DNA of 64,000 nt from Gammaproteobacteria bacterium (GTDB lineage: Bacteria > Pseudomonadota > Gammaproteobacteria > Pseudomonadales > Pseudohongiellaceae), in the NCBI GenBank assembly GCA_021773355.1, contig JAJFKE010000040.1:1-64000 (forward strand). Direction: 5' to 3'. Both the position numbers and the translations under genes were made by a program. Below the pieces are notes generated by a model. It had not been told where the DNA came from and searched no databases. It saw only the letters and a program-made list of their open reading frames with translations. Of the stretch, positions 15,718 to 25,009 are shown piece by piece. How positions within the stretch are numbered: position 1 is the first letter of the stretch; every line of letters begins with the position of its first letter.

Positions 15718-17238
15718 TTACAACGAAAACTCAATTCCTTGAGCGAGCGGTAATTCTCTTGAGTAGTTCACTGTAGAAGTACTCCGCCGCATATACCCTT
15801 TCCACGCGTCAGAGCCGGACTCACGCCCACCACCGGTCTCTTTCTCACCGCCGAATGCACCGCCAATTTCAGCTCCACTGGTGCCAATATTCACGTTCGC
15901 GATGCCGCAATCACTACCGGTGCTTGATAGAAATAACTCGGCCTCTCTTACATCATTGGTAAATATCGCAGAAGACAAGCCCTGCGGCACGTCGTTGTGC
16001 AAGCGGATTGCCTCGTCAAAATCTGTATACCTGTATACATACAGAATTGGCGCGAACGTCTCCTGCTGCTCTGTCTGTTCCACGCTGTCCATTTCCACCA
16101 ACGCTGGTCGGACATAACAGGCATCAGGAAATTTATCAGCCAACACACGCTCTCCACCTGTCACTTTTCCTTTGGCTATTTTCAATGCCTGCTGCATGGT
16201 GTCCAGCGCAGCGTTGTCGATTAAGGGCCCGACCAGTGTATCAGCCTGCATAGGGTGACCGATGCGTATTCCCTGGTAAGCCTTCTTCAACGCATCTAGT
16301 AAACTGCCATACACTTCGTCGTGCACCAGTATTCGCCGAGTTGAAGTACAGCGCTGCCCAGCGCTGCCCACGGCGCCAAAAACAATGGCGCGCAGCGCCA
16401 GTTCCAGGTCGGCAGACGGACAAACAATGATCGCGTTATTGCCCCCCAGTTCCAGAATGCTGCGCCCAAAACGACCCGCTACCACGGGCCCGACCTTGCG
16501 CCCCATGGCTGTACTGCCGGTAGCGCTGATCACTGGCACCCGGCTATCAGCAACCAGCTGGGCTCCAACATCCACGCCGCCTACGAGTAGTTGAAACAGG
16601 TCCGCAGGCACATTCCCAGCTTCAGCTGCCGCTTCATCAAATAGTCTCTTGCAGGCGAGAGCGGTTAGCGGAGTTTTTTCGGACGGCTTCCAAATTACAC
16701 TATTGCCACATACCAATGCCAGAGCTGCATTCCAGCACCAAACTGCCACTGGAAAATTAAAGGCCGAAATCACTCCAACAGAACCCATCGGGTGCCAGGT
16801 TTCACTCATACGATGACCAGGTCGTTCCGAAGCTATAGTCAGACCATATAACTGACGCGACAGACCAACCGCAAAATCACAGATATCGATCATCTCTTGC
16901 ACTTCTCCCAGACCTTCCTGATAAATTTTTCCGCACTCCCAGGTGACCAGTGCTCCCAGGGCTGGTTTGCGCTGGCGTAACTTATTGCCGAGAATGCGTA
17001 CCAGATCACCACGCACCGGCGCTGGACACACTCGCCAGTGCTTAAAAGCCTGCTGTGAATTAACAATCACTCTGTCGACCTGTTGTGACGAAGTACTGGT
17101 CAGACGCCCCAATTCAGATCCGTCCACGGGAGATTTTACGACCAGGTCACCTGCACTGAGCTCAGCGGGATCTATGCCCAGGTCGAGAAGAATATCTTTG
17201 ATGTCAGTAGTCTGATTTTCGTATTTAGTTTCAGTCAT
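15718..17238 (-). CDS. amaB: Aldehyde dehydrogenase, ALDH7 / antiquitin type (aminoadipate-semialdehyde dehydrogenase)
   Basis: A 506-residue NAD-dependent aldehyde dehydrogenase. The features are FNFPVAVWCWNAALALVCGNSVIWKPSEKTPLTA, the Glu motif LELGGNNA, the catalytic Cys in GQRCTSTRR, and ETFAPILYVYRY. The C-terminal GGGRESGSDAWKGYMRRSTSTVNYS is characteristic of ALDH7. This family oxidises alpha-aminoadipate semialdehyde / piperideine-6-carboxylate to alpha-aminoadipate in lysine breakdown. Its upstream neighbour is a saccharopine dehydrogenase-like enzyme that would make this substrate, with a 58-bp gap. ATG 17238 was preferred over a longer upstream frame that runs into the neighbour. 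Confidence 0.9.
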   Translation of the reverse strand: MTETKYENQTTDIKDILLDLGIDPAELSAGDLVVKSPVDGSELGRLTSTSSQQVDRVIVNSQQAFKHWRVCPAPVRGDLVRILGNKLRQRKPALGALVTWECGKIYQEGLGEVQEMIDICDFAVGLSRQLYGLTIASERPGHRMSETWHPMGSVGVISAFNFPVAVWCWNAALALVCGNSVIWKPSEKTPLTALACKRLFDEAAAEAGNVPADLFQLLVGGVDVGAQLVADSRVPVISATGSTAMGRKVGPVVAGRFGRSILELGGNNAIIVCPSADLELALRAIVFGAVGSAGQRCTSTRRILVHDEVYGSLLDALKKAYQGIRIGHPMQADTLVGPLIDNAALDTMQQALKIAKGKVTGGERVLADKFPDACYVRPALVEMDSVEQTEQQETFAPILYVYRYTDFDEAIRLHNDVPQGLSSAIFTNDVREAELFLSSTGSDCGIANVNIGTSGAEIGGAFGGEKETGGGRESGSDAWKGYMRRSTSTVNYSRELPLAQGIEFSL

Positions 17239-17296
17239 GCCGAATCCTGTTTCCTTTGTGTTCGTATATAGAGTGCTATTTACCCAGAACCACCAA

Positions 17297-18400
17297 TTAG
17301 GCTGCTTCATCCCGACTTGATTGTTGCAGGCTATAGTACTGACCAAATCGATTAGCGATGAAGTCGTCGAATAGAATGTCTTCCTGACGAACAAACCCTT
17401 GCTGAGGAAGCTTCCCTTCAGCCAGCAAATCCAGCACGGCGCAAATACCCGCTGCGGTGGTGATCTGAATTGCGCTCCAGTGCCTGCCGTTTATGATGCG
17501 ACTGTAGATTTTGTTGGCATAACTTTCCTGCACCAACTGCTCATTTTTATAGCCACTGACGTTAACGAAAACCAACACCACGTCTTGTCGGGTGAGCGGC
17601 AATGCCGTTTCAAAAATCTCCTTGAGCAAGGGTCTACGGTCCTTGAGCCCAAGATCCTGCAATAGCAGCTTCATTATGTTTCGGTGCCCGGGATAACGCA
17701 CGGTACGATAATTGAGGTTGTCTACTCTCCCAGCCAGGGTTTCACACAGGGTACCTAGCCCGCCTGAGGTATTGAATGCTTCGTAATCGACCCCGTCGAG
17801 AGAAAAGGATTCAAGTTCCTCCAGTGGCAGTACCTGAGTGAGCTCACCGTTTACGATCGCTTCGCAGGCATTACAGTACTCGTTGATCAAGCCATCGGTT
17901 GACCATGTCAGGTTATATTTGAGCCCGTTGGAAGGATATTTTGGCAGGGCGCCGACGCGCATGTGGACGTTCTGCAGGCGGTCGAATTGGCGCGTCAATT
18001 CATACGCGGCAATAGTGATGAATCCTGGTGCCAAACCACATTGAGGTATCAGCGCACTGCGAGCCGCACCGGCCAGAGATTTCACCAGACGAGTGCAGGC
18101 CACGTCCTCGGTAAGATCGAGATAGTGGACACCGGTCGCCACAGCCGCTTCGGCCACATAACGGGTGATATCAAAGGGGCAGGCGCTGAGGGCGGCAAAC
18201 TTGCCTTGCATCGCAGCCTGCAATGCCGCTTCGTCAGTAACATCTAACAGCAAGGGTTTAACTGCGGCGTATTGCGGCAGACCATCAAGATTACTCTGAT
18301 CCAGATCGGCAACATGTACTTCGTAGTCGCCCGAGGATGCGAGCAACTCGCTAATAATGACGCCAATCTTACCCGCGCCCAGTAGCAGTATCTTTTTCAT
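17297..18400 (-). CDS. Saccharopine dehydrogenase-like oxidoreductase
   Basis: A 367-residue protein with an N-terminal Rossmann motif (KILLLGAGKIGVIISELL), VHYLDLTED, and APGFITIAAYELTRQFD. The C-terminal substrate domain includes YNLTWSTDGLINEYCN and TVRYPGHRNIMKLLLQDLGL, as in saccharopine dehydrogenases of the LYS9/LKR-SDH type. It should split saccharopine to glutamate and aminoadipate semialdehyde, feeding the ALDH7 enzyme downstream. The lysine-2-oxoglutarate reductase half needed to make saccharopine is not in view. ATG 18400 is chosen. It is transcribed divergently from an Lrp-type regulator. Confidence 0.87.
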   Translation of the reverse strand: MKKILLLGAGKIGVIISELLASSGDYEVHVADLDQSNLDGLPQYAAVKPLLLDVTDEAALQAAMQGKFAALSACPFDITRYVAEAAVATGVHYLDLTEDVACTRLVKSLAGAARSALIPQCGLAPGFITIAAYELTRQFDRLQNVHMRVGALPKYPSNGLKYNLTWSTDGLINEYCNACEAIVNGELTQVLPLEELESFSLDGVDYEAFNTSGGLGTLCETLAGRVDNLNYRTVRYPGHRNIMKLLLQDLGLKDRRPLLKEIFETALPLTRQDVVLVFVNVSGYKNEQLVQESYANKIYSRIINGRHWSAIQITTAAGICAVLDLLAEGKLPQQGFVRQEDILFDDFIANRFGQYYSLQQSSRDEAA

Positions 18401-18517
18401 CGAACACTCCAGTCTAGTCCTTTGTATAGAGTGTAGGATGGTTACTTGCCAAAATGAACAATATAACCTATCGTAATTGGCTAAACTTCTTAGCATGTAG
18501 ACGAAAAAGGCGTCATT
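18401..18517. promoter_or_regulatory. Divergent promoter region between lysine catabolism operon and Lrp regulator
   Basis: This 117-bp AT-rich spacer between two divergent genes is the natural operator site for the Lrp-type protein. I see no unambiguous dyad, so the binding site is not located. Confidence 0.5.
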
Positions 18518-18955
18518 ATGTCTAATATTCTAGATGACAAAGACAAAGCATTAATCGCCATGCTAAGCGCCAATAGCCGCGAATCCACCGCAGAATTGGC
18601 GCGCAAGCTTGGCCTCTCTCGCTCTACGGTTAAAGGCCGTATCGAGCGATTGGAAAAGCATGGTGTTATTACGGGGTACACGATTCGATATAGCGAGGCT
18701 TTTGCTACCAGTCAAATTAGGGCGCAGGTAATGATCAGTTATGCTCCCAAACAGTCCAGCCAGATTGTGCGGAACCTGCGCCTGTTGCCGACGATTAAGG
18801 CGGTATACGCCGTTAACGGTATCTACGATATGATCGCGCTGGTCAGTGCCGACTCTACGGGTGATCTCGACCAGACACTGGATCAGATCGGTGAGATTGA
18901 GGGGATAGAGAAAACCGTGTCGTCAATTGTTCTGTCAACAAAATTTGAGCGCTAA
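18518..18955 (+). CDS. Lrp/AsnC-family transcriptional regulator
   Basis: A 145-residue regulator. The N-terminal helix-turn-helix (LDDKDKALIAMLSANSRESTAELARKLGLSRSTVKGRIERLE) is followed by an Lrp-type alpha-beta sensor domain (VMISYAPKQ, YAVNGIYDMIALVSADS). Proteins of this family respond to amino acids and often control adjacent amino-acid catabolic genes. Its divergent position points to control of the saccharopine dehydrogenase-ALDH7 operon, plausibly by lysine or aminoadipate. It starts at ATG 18518 and is followed by a GC-rich hairpin. Confidence 0.9.
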   Translation: MSNILDDKDKALIAMLSANSRESTAELARKLGLSRSTVKGRIERLEKHGVITGYTIRYSEAFATSQIRAQVMISYAPKQSSQIVRNLRLLPTIKAVYAVNGIYDMIALVSADSTGDLDQTLDQIGEIEGIEKTVSSIVLSTKFER

Positions 18956-18989
18956 CTGACAATTGGCTATAGAGTATTTTCGATTCTCA

Positions 18990-19014
18990 CCCCCTCAAGA
19001 TAAGAAAGAGGGGG
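18990..19014 (+). terminator. Hairpin after Lrp gene
   Basis: CCCCCTC (18990-18996) pairs perfectly with GAGGGGG (19008-19014), 35 bp after the stop codon. There is no T-run, so it is a terminator-like hairpin rather than a certain terminator. Confidence 0.5.
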
Positions 19015-19070
19015 CGTAGTGGACCTGCGCCAGCTTAGCGGATACTTCGATTCAGCGACAATGTCGCAAA

Positions 19071-19215
19071 ATGATAAAGAAGAGAAGTCCTTATAAAACC
19101 TACACGAGGGAATTTAAATTCGAAGCAGTTCGCTTGATGAGAGGGCTGATAAGCCCGCCAGCGAGATCGCGATGGCGCTGGGTATTCAGCGCAATCAGTT
19201 TTGGCCTCAATAGTG
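19071..19215 (+). pseudogene. IS3-family orfA remnant
   Basis: The frame from ATG 19071 reads MIKKRSPYKTYTREFKFEAVRLM. After a one-base shift near 19143 it continues ADKPASEIAMALGIQRNQ, the N-terminal helix-turn-helix of IS3-family OrfA transposase subunits. It then stops. Neither orfB nor terminal inverted repeats are visible, so only a scrap of the element remains. Confidence 0.75.
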
Positions 19216-19552
19216 CTTTCCGACATTTTCATGTGCAGTTTCGTTACCCGCGCTGGTTGTCGAAATGGATATAAAGCCCGGCAATACATCACACCCATCA
19301 CAACTATCTGAAAAAACACTGGGATACCAACATGTCGACTGTCACAACTATCTTGTAATCGGATGTTTGACACTTGTATATTCCGGAGAAAGCTGAATAC
19401 ACACCCTTGGGAATCGGGCCTCAGACGCAGGACGAGTATCGATCATTCTAGTAAAATACCACTGGCCCTTTTCGTGACTGGTACAAGATTCTGAGAAGGG
19501 GAGACTCATCTCAGGCTGGGGCGCTTTCCAAGCAGCAGGACGAAGTAAGCAA
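19216..19552. other. Geneless stretch between IS3 scrap and betA
   Basis: I see no gene or repeat that I can support. This is probably the decayed rest of the insertion. Confidence 0.4.
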
Positions 19553-21238
19553 TCAGATCTGATCAGCGCCCCGCTGCCTGGTCTCCCATTGTGGGTCTGT
19601 GTAAAACGGCGCATTGATGGGTTCCAGCATTTCCCCGCCCTTGATCAGGTCGGCCGCCCTCTCCGCCAGCATCATAGTAGGCGCGTTGATGTTGCCGTTG
19701 GTGATGCTGGGGAAAATCGAAGCATCCACCACTCTCAAATTGGCTATGCCCCTTACCTTTAATTCAGGATCGACCACCGCGGCACCATCCGTTCCCATCT
19801 TACAGCTGCCACAGGGGTGATAAGCACTGTCTACCGACTTTGCGATGAAATCGTCGATCTGCTCATCGCTTTCGATATCATCAGTCGGGGCTATCACCTC
19901 ATCGCGATAGGCATCCATCGCCGGCTGGCTCATGATCTCCCGGGTCAAGCGCAGGGCATCTCTAAAACCCTGCTTATCAGCTTCTGTCTGCAAATAGTTA
20001 AACTGTATCTTTGGTGCATTCTTGATATCACCATCGGCTGCCCGAACAAAGCCGCGACTGGTGGGCTTGTTATGCCCTACATGCACCTGAAAACCGTGTC
20101 CCTTAAAGGCTGAACTGCCGTCATAGGCAATCGCACCAGGTAGAAAATGATATTGAATATCTGGCCACTGCACACCAGCACGGGAGCGGATAAACGCGCA
20201 GGATTCGAAATGATTAGTACTGCCCAGACCATCGCGACACAGAAGCCAGCGTAGGCCAATTCTGCCCTTGCTGAAAAGATTCAACTCGCTGTTGAGCGTA
20301 ATGGGCTGCCTGCAGCGATACTGAAAATTGAACTCTAGATGATCCTGCAGGTTCTCGCCGACACCCGCTAGCTCATGCACTGTTTCTATGCCCGCCTCCG
20401 CTAACGCAGATGCCGCGCCAATACCCGAAACCTGCAAAAGATGCGGAGATCCGATCGCACCAGCTGCAACGATGACTTCTCGTCGAGCATTAAAGATTCG
20501 TGTACTCCCATTAAGCTGGCACTCGACCCCTGTTGCTCTTTTATTCTCCAGAATTAGACGCTGCGCCAGAGCATGCTTCACTATGTGCAGATTGTGCCGA
20601 CGTCTGATCGGCCGTAGGTAGGAATAACCGGTAGACGCGCGGATTCCGTCCGCGATGTTCATATACTTGGGTCCAAAGCCTTCTTGCTGAAAGCCATTGT
20701 AATCTTCTGTCTTGGCATATCCTGCCTCGACTCCGGCTTGAATGAATGCACGGTACAGCGGGTTTGTCATTCGATTGCCACCACTTATCTTAATCGGGCC
20801 TTCACTGCCCGCATACTCGCTTTCAACCACCTGATGGTTTTCCAGTTTCTTGAAGTAGGGTAAACAATTCGCGTAATTCCAGCCATGGGCACCACTGCCC
20901 TCCCAGGCATCAATATCTCGTGGGTGACCACGCACGTATACCATGCCGTTGATGGAGGAAGTGCCACCTATCACTTTTCCACGGGGACAGTTCATACGCC
21001 GATTGCGTAGATACGGTTCTGGTTGGGATTCGAAACCCCAGTTGTAGCTGCGCGAATTCATGGGAATAGAAAGTGCCGATGGCATGCGCACAAAAATACT
21101 TCCATCGCTACCGCCATATTCCAGAAGCAACACACTGATGTTCTCATCTTCTGACAAACGGTTCGCGAGGATGGCACCCGCGGACCCCGCTCCAACAATC
21201 ACGTAGTCATAGGTATTGGAAGTATTCAGTTCACTCAC
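19553..21238 (-). CDS. betA: Choline dehydrogenase (GMC oxidoreductase)
   Basis: A 561-residue flavoprotein of the glucose-methanol-choline family. It has the FAD-binding GAGSAGAILANRL at residues 16-28 and GMC signature 1 in PRGKVIGGTSSINGMVYVRG. Signature 2 is GAIGSPHLLQVSGIG. The BetA-typical stretch STNHFESCAFIRS...PDIQYHFLPGAI and the active-site HPCGSCKMG near residue 465 are also present. Length and order match BetA (about 556 residues), which oxidises choline to betaine aldehyde at the membrane. No betB aldehyde dehydrogenase is adjacent. The gene follows a BCCT-like carrier gene with a 36-bp gap. The GTG start at 21238 is supported by the lack of a workable ATG. Confidence 0.88.
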   Translation of the reverse strand: MSELNTSNTYDYVIVGAGSAGAILANRLSEDENISVLLLEYGGSDGSIFVRMPSALSIPMNSRSYNWGFESQPEPYLRNRRMNCPRGKVIGGTSSINGMVYVRGHPRDIDAWEGSGAHGWNYANCLPYFKKLENHQVVESEYAGSEGPIKISGGNRMTNPLYRAFIQAGVEAGYAKTEDYNGFQQEGFGPKYMNIADGIRASTGYSYLRPIRRRHNLHIVKHALAQRLILENKRATGVECQLNGSTRIFNARREVIVAAGAIGSPHLLQVSGIGAASALAEAGIETVHELAGVGENLQDHLEFNFQYRCRQPITLNSELNLFSKGRIGLRWLLCRDGLGSTNHFESCAFIRSRAGVQWPDIQYHFLPGAIAYDGSSAFKGHGFQVHVGHNKPTSRGFVRAADGDIKNAPKIQFNYLQTEADKQGFRDALRLTREIMSQPAMDAYRDEVIAPTDDIESDEQIDDFIAKSVDSAYHPCGSCKMGTDGAAVVDPELKVRGIANLRVVDASIFPSITNGNINAPTMMLAERAADLIKGGEMLEPINAPFYTDPQWETRQRGADQI

Positions 21239-21274
21239 AGCGTTCTCATAGCTAAAAAAAAAATGGCTTGATGT

Positions 21275-22402
21275 CTAGCTCGTAGCGTAGAGCTGCTTAC
21301 TGTTTCTAAGTAGCAGTACATAGATAGCCGCATAAAGACCTATCACTACCAGCCCAACCCATTCAATCTGCATGGGAGTGAACTGATAGAGCAGCACCAG
21401 GCCGTATATAAGCGCCCAGTGTGCCAGCAGATAGGTTGCAAGTCCCAGACGTTTTATTCCCAGCCCCAGGTTATCCGTGTAGAGGCGGATCAGTGAATCC
21501 AGCGAGTTGGCGACGAATAGAATACCTACGCCAACCATGGCCAAATTCAGGACAGGGCCAACAGCAATCTCATTAACGAAGTAGTAGTACAGGGTGGTGA
21601 ACCACAGCGCCAAGGCAATCGATGGGATGATGAGCAATGCAGTTAGCAACTGCCACGTCGCCATGGGCGGGACAAATCGGGCCACAAACTGTCCAATCAT
21701 AATGCTCCAGGAAAACCACCAGAACAGATACCAGCCATGATAATCGCTCACTGGCATGAAGAAGTGATGAATATTGCTAAAATACTCACCGATACCGGAA
21801 GCAGTAAGTAGAAAACCACCCACAGAGGCACCGGAAGCAAGGGCTAGGAGCAGGCCCAGGAGTACAAAGAGCAGTGTCGACGCGACGCTCAACAGTTTCA
21901 CATAGCGGATATGGGAACTGGAATAAACCGCAAACAACACGATGAGCGCCACCAGACCGAATTTTTGAACCGCACTAATTCCTTCGACGTAATCCGAAAC
22001 TGAATCCAGGAAGAGAAAGCCGGTAAAAGCACAGGTCGCGATGATGATGAGGTTATTAACAAGTTTCACCGCTTTGATTTCAAACAACTGTACTTTGGGC
22101 TCAACCACGCAGAAGTAAAAAGTGGTCAGAAAATAGAAGGCCCACACCAGAAAGCCCCAGAAGCCAAACTCGATGGCCAGTGGATTGGCGAAGCCGTATT
22201 CGGCTTCCGTGGCGTAAACCGGAAACTCAACCAGGGGAAACATGATCAGCCCAACGTCCAGGCCAGAGGTGAACAGGATCGCACAGAAAGTAAGCAGTGA
22301 CGTTGGAATTGTGCCGCGGCATTCCACGCGGCCCCATTTAAAGCAGACAAACAGCGAAGTTAGCAGGGTGATTGTGGTGGCAACACTTAGTATCGAATAC
22401 AT
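21275..22402 (-). CDS. Shortened BCCT-like (betaine/choline/carnitine) transporter
   Basis: A 375-residue polytopic protein with about ten hydrophobic helices. The family region is recognisable in the second half. HGWYLFWWFSWSIMIGQFVARFV resembles the BCCT signature of a WW-SW-SPFVG-FIAR type, and the preceding segment has ATEAEYGFANPLAIEFGFWGF. Typical BCCT carriers have 500-700 residues and twelve helices, so this is a distinctly short version whose last helices follow the signature directly. It is co-oriented with and just upstream of betA, which suggests uptake of choline or a related trimethylamine. It starts at ATG 22402. Confidence 0.7.
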   Translation of the reverse strand: MYSILSVATTITLLTSLFVCFKWGRVECRGTIPTSLLTFCAILFTSGLDVGLIMFPLVEFPVYATEAEYGFANPLAIEFGFWGFLVWAFYFLTTFYFCVVEPKVQLFEIKAVKLVNNLIIIATCAFTGFLFLDSVSDYVEGISAVQKFGLVALIVLFAVYSSSHIRYVKLLSVASTLLFVLLGLLLALASGASVGGFLLTASGIGEYFSNIHHFFMPVSDYHGWYLFWWFSWSIMIGQFVARFVPPMATWQLLTALLIIPSIALALWFTTLYYYFVNEIAVGPVLNLAMVGVGILFVANSLDSLIRLYTDNLGLGIKRLGLATYLLAHWALIYGLVLLYQFTPMQIEWVGLVVIGLYAAIYVLLLRNSKQLYATS

Positions 22403-22651
22403 GCTTGCTTTTGGTTAGAGGAAAGAGAGGCTCAAGTGCTTTCATGCACTCGCTGAAGTAAAGGGGGTCCAAAAACTTCAAAGTATCTGCCCCACCACTG
22501 ATTGTCCAGATTCGCGTTTCCCAATGGTCCACACTTATCGGTAATACAAAAGGTATCTTTGACGCGGGCAATAGTCCAGTCAGGTGAATTGCATAGGGGA
22601 TACTAGTCTGTAAATAAAAGGGGTGCTGCAAATTGATCAAGATTTACATTA

Positions 22652-22770
22652 AATCTATAGCACACTTTGATTTCGCACTCTTAATTCATTGATTCAAATA
22701 GAGAATCAGTCCCACTATCAACTAAAAATGCTCCGAGGTCGTTCGAACAACCTCTTCCCGTGCTACATTT
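22652..22770 (+). repeat. tRNA-like dispersed repeat, copy D
   Basis: It shares the upstream 25 bp with copy C (GATCAAGATTTACATTAAAT). It then has CTATAGCACACTTTGATTTC, TTCATTGATTCAAA, ACTAAAAATGC and the T-arm-like GGTCGTTCGA. The end block is not recognisable, because the copy runs into the next gene. Confidence 0.75.
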
Positions 22771-22778
22771 ATTAGCCC

Positions 22779-23267
22779 TTATCGTCTTCGATTAAACCTC
22801 AGAATTTGGTCTTCCTGACTTGAATTCGGGTACTGGATGGCAATAGTAAGTTGCTGATAGTTGGGCGAAATGAACTTGGCCCCGATCTGGGACACCTGTC
22901 CTCCGACGTAAACGGTGTATTCCACAGTTGTTTCGTTGATCTTGCTATAGGAAATACGGGCCGCCTGCAGTTGGTCGAGGCTTGCGATTGGATATTTTTC
23001 CCCGCTATAGGAGTAACTGGCGGAAGTGCCGCTCAGTGTACCGTCTTCGTTGATAGTGACCACCAGGTACATGTAGTTCCCATCGCCAAGATCCGCATAG
23101 GTGCGTGACATGTTCTGTGGCACAGGGGCGTTGCCGAAATCGGATTCCTCGAAATCGATATCCCAGGTTCCTATAAATGGATTTTCGCTCTGGCTCTGAG
23201 CGAAAGTAGCCGTTGAAATGAAAGCTAGAATCAAGCTGGCCAGGAATTTTATTGGTCGTTTATGCAT
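22779..23267 (-). CDS. Secreted lipocalin-like hypothetical protein
   Basis: A 162-residue secreted protein. A signal peptide (FLASLILAFISTATFAQS) is followed by NPFIGTWDIDFEESDF, a motif commonly opening small beta-barrel or lipocalin-like domains. Beta-strand-rich sequence follows, with MYLVVTINEDGTLSGT and ends in QILRFNRRR. The strong GGAGG upstream fixes the ATG at 23267. I do not recognise a named family and no functional partner is adjacent. Confidence 0.7.
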   Translation of the reverse strand: MHKRPIKFLASLILAFISTATFAQSQSENPFIGTWDIDFEESDFGNAPVPQNMSRTYADLGDGNYMYLVVTINEDGTLSGTSASYSYSGEKYPIASLDQLQAARISYSKINETTVEYTVYVGGQVSQIGAKFISPNYQQLTIAIQYPNSSQEDQILRFNRRR

Positions 23268-23507
23268 TGTTATTTCCTCCAGAATCGCGGCTCGGCCCGA
23301 GTCGAAAACGGGCTCTACACCTATCGCCCAAGCTACGCCTGCTGCCAGCAAAATTTTTGACCAATATCAAATTCGAGGCATATAAAAAGACAGGAGCAAA
23401 TAGCCTGTCGACCCATTTCGAGTGAATTACGTGGTAATAATGGCAGCAGACCGATTACCTCAGAGATGGCCTACTCTTTATTCGATTTGTATCCGCTAGG
23501 CCCAAGC

Positions 23508-23681
23508 AAATCCACAGCACACTTTGCTTTCGCAGAGTTAACTAATTGATTCAATTCACGAATCGGTCAGGCGGTCTACTGATAATCCTTCGCGGTGGTT
23601 CGAAAAACCACTCCTCTTTCAGAACTATCGACAACCGACTGGCTCTGGCACATTGGTCCGAATCGTCCCCCTGGGACACCA
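23508..23681 (+). repeat. tRNA-like dispersed repeat, copy E
   Basis: This copy contains CCACAGCACACTTTGCTTTC, TAATTGATTCAATT, GAATCGGTCAGGCG, ACTGATAATCC and the T-arm-like GGTGGTTCGAAAAACC. A 60-bp insert resembles that of copy C (CCGACTGGCTCTGGCAC). The end block is TCCCCCTGGGACACCA. Confidence 0.88.
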
Positions 23682-23806
23682 ATTCTTCTATTATTTATTT
23701 CTCGCCCTGTTTTGCGCAGTCCATGTAACTAATACCAGATATAGCCGTCAGTTAATTCAATGCAGTCTATCTAGGTGCAGTATATGCACCAGAGGTACTC
23801 AGGCTA

Positions 23807-24484
23807 ATGACGGCTTCAACAATTTTATTTTTCCATGTCTTCTCAGGAGCAATCGGCTTGATTTCTGGAGCAACGTCAATGATTTCTCGTAAAGGGTCTA
23901 GAGTTCATAGGCTAGCTGGAAATGTTTTCTTTGTTTCTATGGTATGTATGTCAATTGGTGGCGTGCTAACAGGTTACATAAGAGAAAATGCCGGAGGTAT
24001 TCTAGTTGCTGTTTTTGCGTTTTACTCAGTCACAACGGCGTGGATGACCATTAAGCGAAAACAAGGTGAAATTGGAAAATTTGAATACGGCGCATTTTCA
24101 TTTGTACTGATAACTGGACTTATTACTCTTGTTATTGGACTAGGAGTGGAGATAGGAAGCATTGTAGTAAAAGATGGTGGTCCCGGTTCATTCTATTTCT
24201 TCACAATCATTGCCATCATATTTGCCAGTGGCGATTTGCGAATGATCCTCCAAAAAGGCGTATCTGGCGCACAACGTCTAGCACGCCACATTTGGAGAAT
24301 GGGCTTCACTTTCTTTTTCAGTGCGCTATCTTTTTTTCTAGGACAACAGCAAGTATTTCCTGAATGGGTTGTTAGCACACCTATTTTATACATTCCTGAG
24401 GTACTGATTATATTTCTGACAGTCTTCTGGATGTACAAGGTGCTATCTAGAAAAAGCAGTTGGCAACCGAGTGAATTTGCGTAG
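23807..24484 (+). CDS. DUF2306-like membrane protein
   Basis: A 225-residue protein with about seven hydrophobic helices. The order HVFSGAIGLISGATSMISRKGSRVHRLAGNVFFVSMV in the first part resembles the DUF2306-type family, with 'GxxxH...GxxSxxxxKGxxxHRxxGxxY' features and a second conserved ARHIWRMGFTFFFSALSFFLGQ. Its function is unknown. The gene is flanked by repeat copies E and F and is not in an operon. Confidence 0.7.
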   Translation: MTASTILFFHVFSGAIGLISGATSMISRKGSRVHRLAGNVFFVSMVCMSIGGVLTGYIRENAGGILVAVFAFYSVTTAWMTIKRKQGEIGKFEYGAFSFVLITGLITLVIGLGVEIGSIVVKDGGPGSFYFFTIIAIIFASGDLRMILQKGVSGAQRLARHIWRMGFTFFFSALSFFLGQQQVFPEWVVSTPILYIPEVLIIFLTVFWMYKVLSRKSSWQPSEFA

Positions 24485-24503
24485 AAAGCCATACAATATT
24501 AGT

Positions 24504-24676
24504 AATTTCATGGCACACTTTGCTTTCACTGTTTTAATCCATTTATTCAACTTAGGAATCGATCACGCTGCCTGCGGAAAATCCACTGCGGTGGTTCGAA
24601 AAACCTTTCTTCCATCAGCTTTAGGAATAACTGAATCGCGCTAGCGCTTCAGGTCGTATCAATCCCCTGGGCACCA
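24504..24676 (+). repeat. tRNA-like dispersed repeat, copy F
   Basis: This copy has CATGGCACACTTTGCTTTC, ATCCATTTATTCAACTTA, GCGGAAAATCC and GGTGGTTCGAAAAACC. Its insert, of the CAGCTTTAGGAATAACTGAA type and containing GCGCTAGCGC, is shared with copy A. The end block is ATCAATCCCCTGGGCACCA. Confidence 0.88.
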
Positions 24677-25009
24677 ACTCTCAAAACTACTGTATATGAC
24701 CTCAATGCCAATTCTGACAAAAGGGAACATCTTATTTCGGGCCGAATTCGCTGATATTGCCAAAGCAATAAGCCATGCTGTTTTCTTACGGTTATTGCGT
24801 AAATCTCGGGAACTACGTTTAAAAAGTTACGTCGTTAAACTATTAGTGGCCCCAAGGAACAACGGCTGATAGATTTGCTGCCTGTGTTGCAATGACCAGT
24901 TGCACTCGCTTCCGAAACCGGATATTGAACTATTTGCACTTTCCCTGCTTACTTGAAAAGCAGATACTTAGCTTAAGAACACCATCCCATGGTGTCAGGA
25001 GAGCCCTAG
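24677..25009. other. Region upstream of the PQQ dehydrogenase
   Basis: There is no credible gene. It should contain the promoter of the dehydrogenase, but I cannot place it with confidence. An AGGAG at about 24998 precedes the ATG at 25010. Confidence 0.4.

Noticed and set aside
19035..19614. Minus-strand frames between Lrp and betA
   Set aside because: They cross an IS3 remnant and have no family features.
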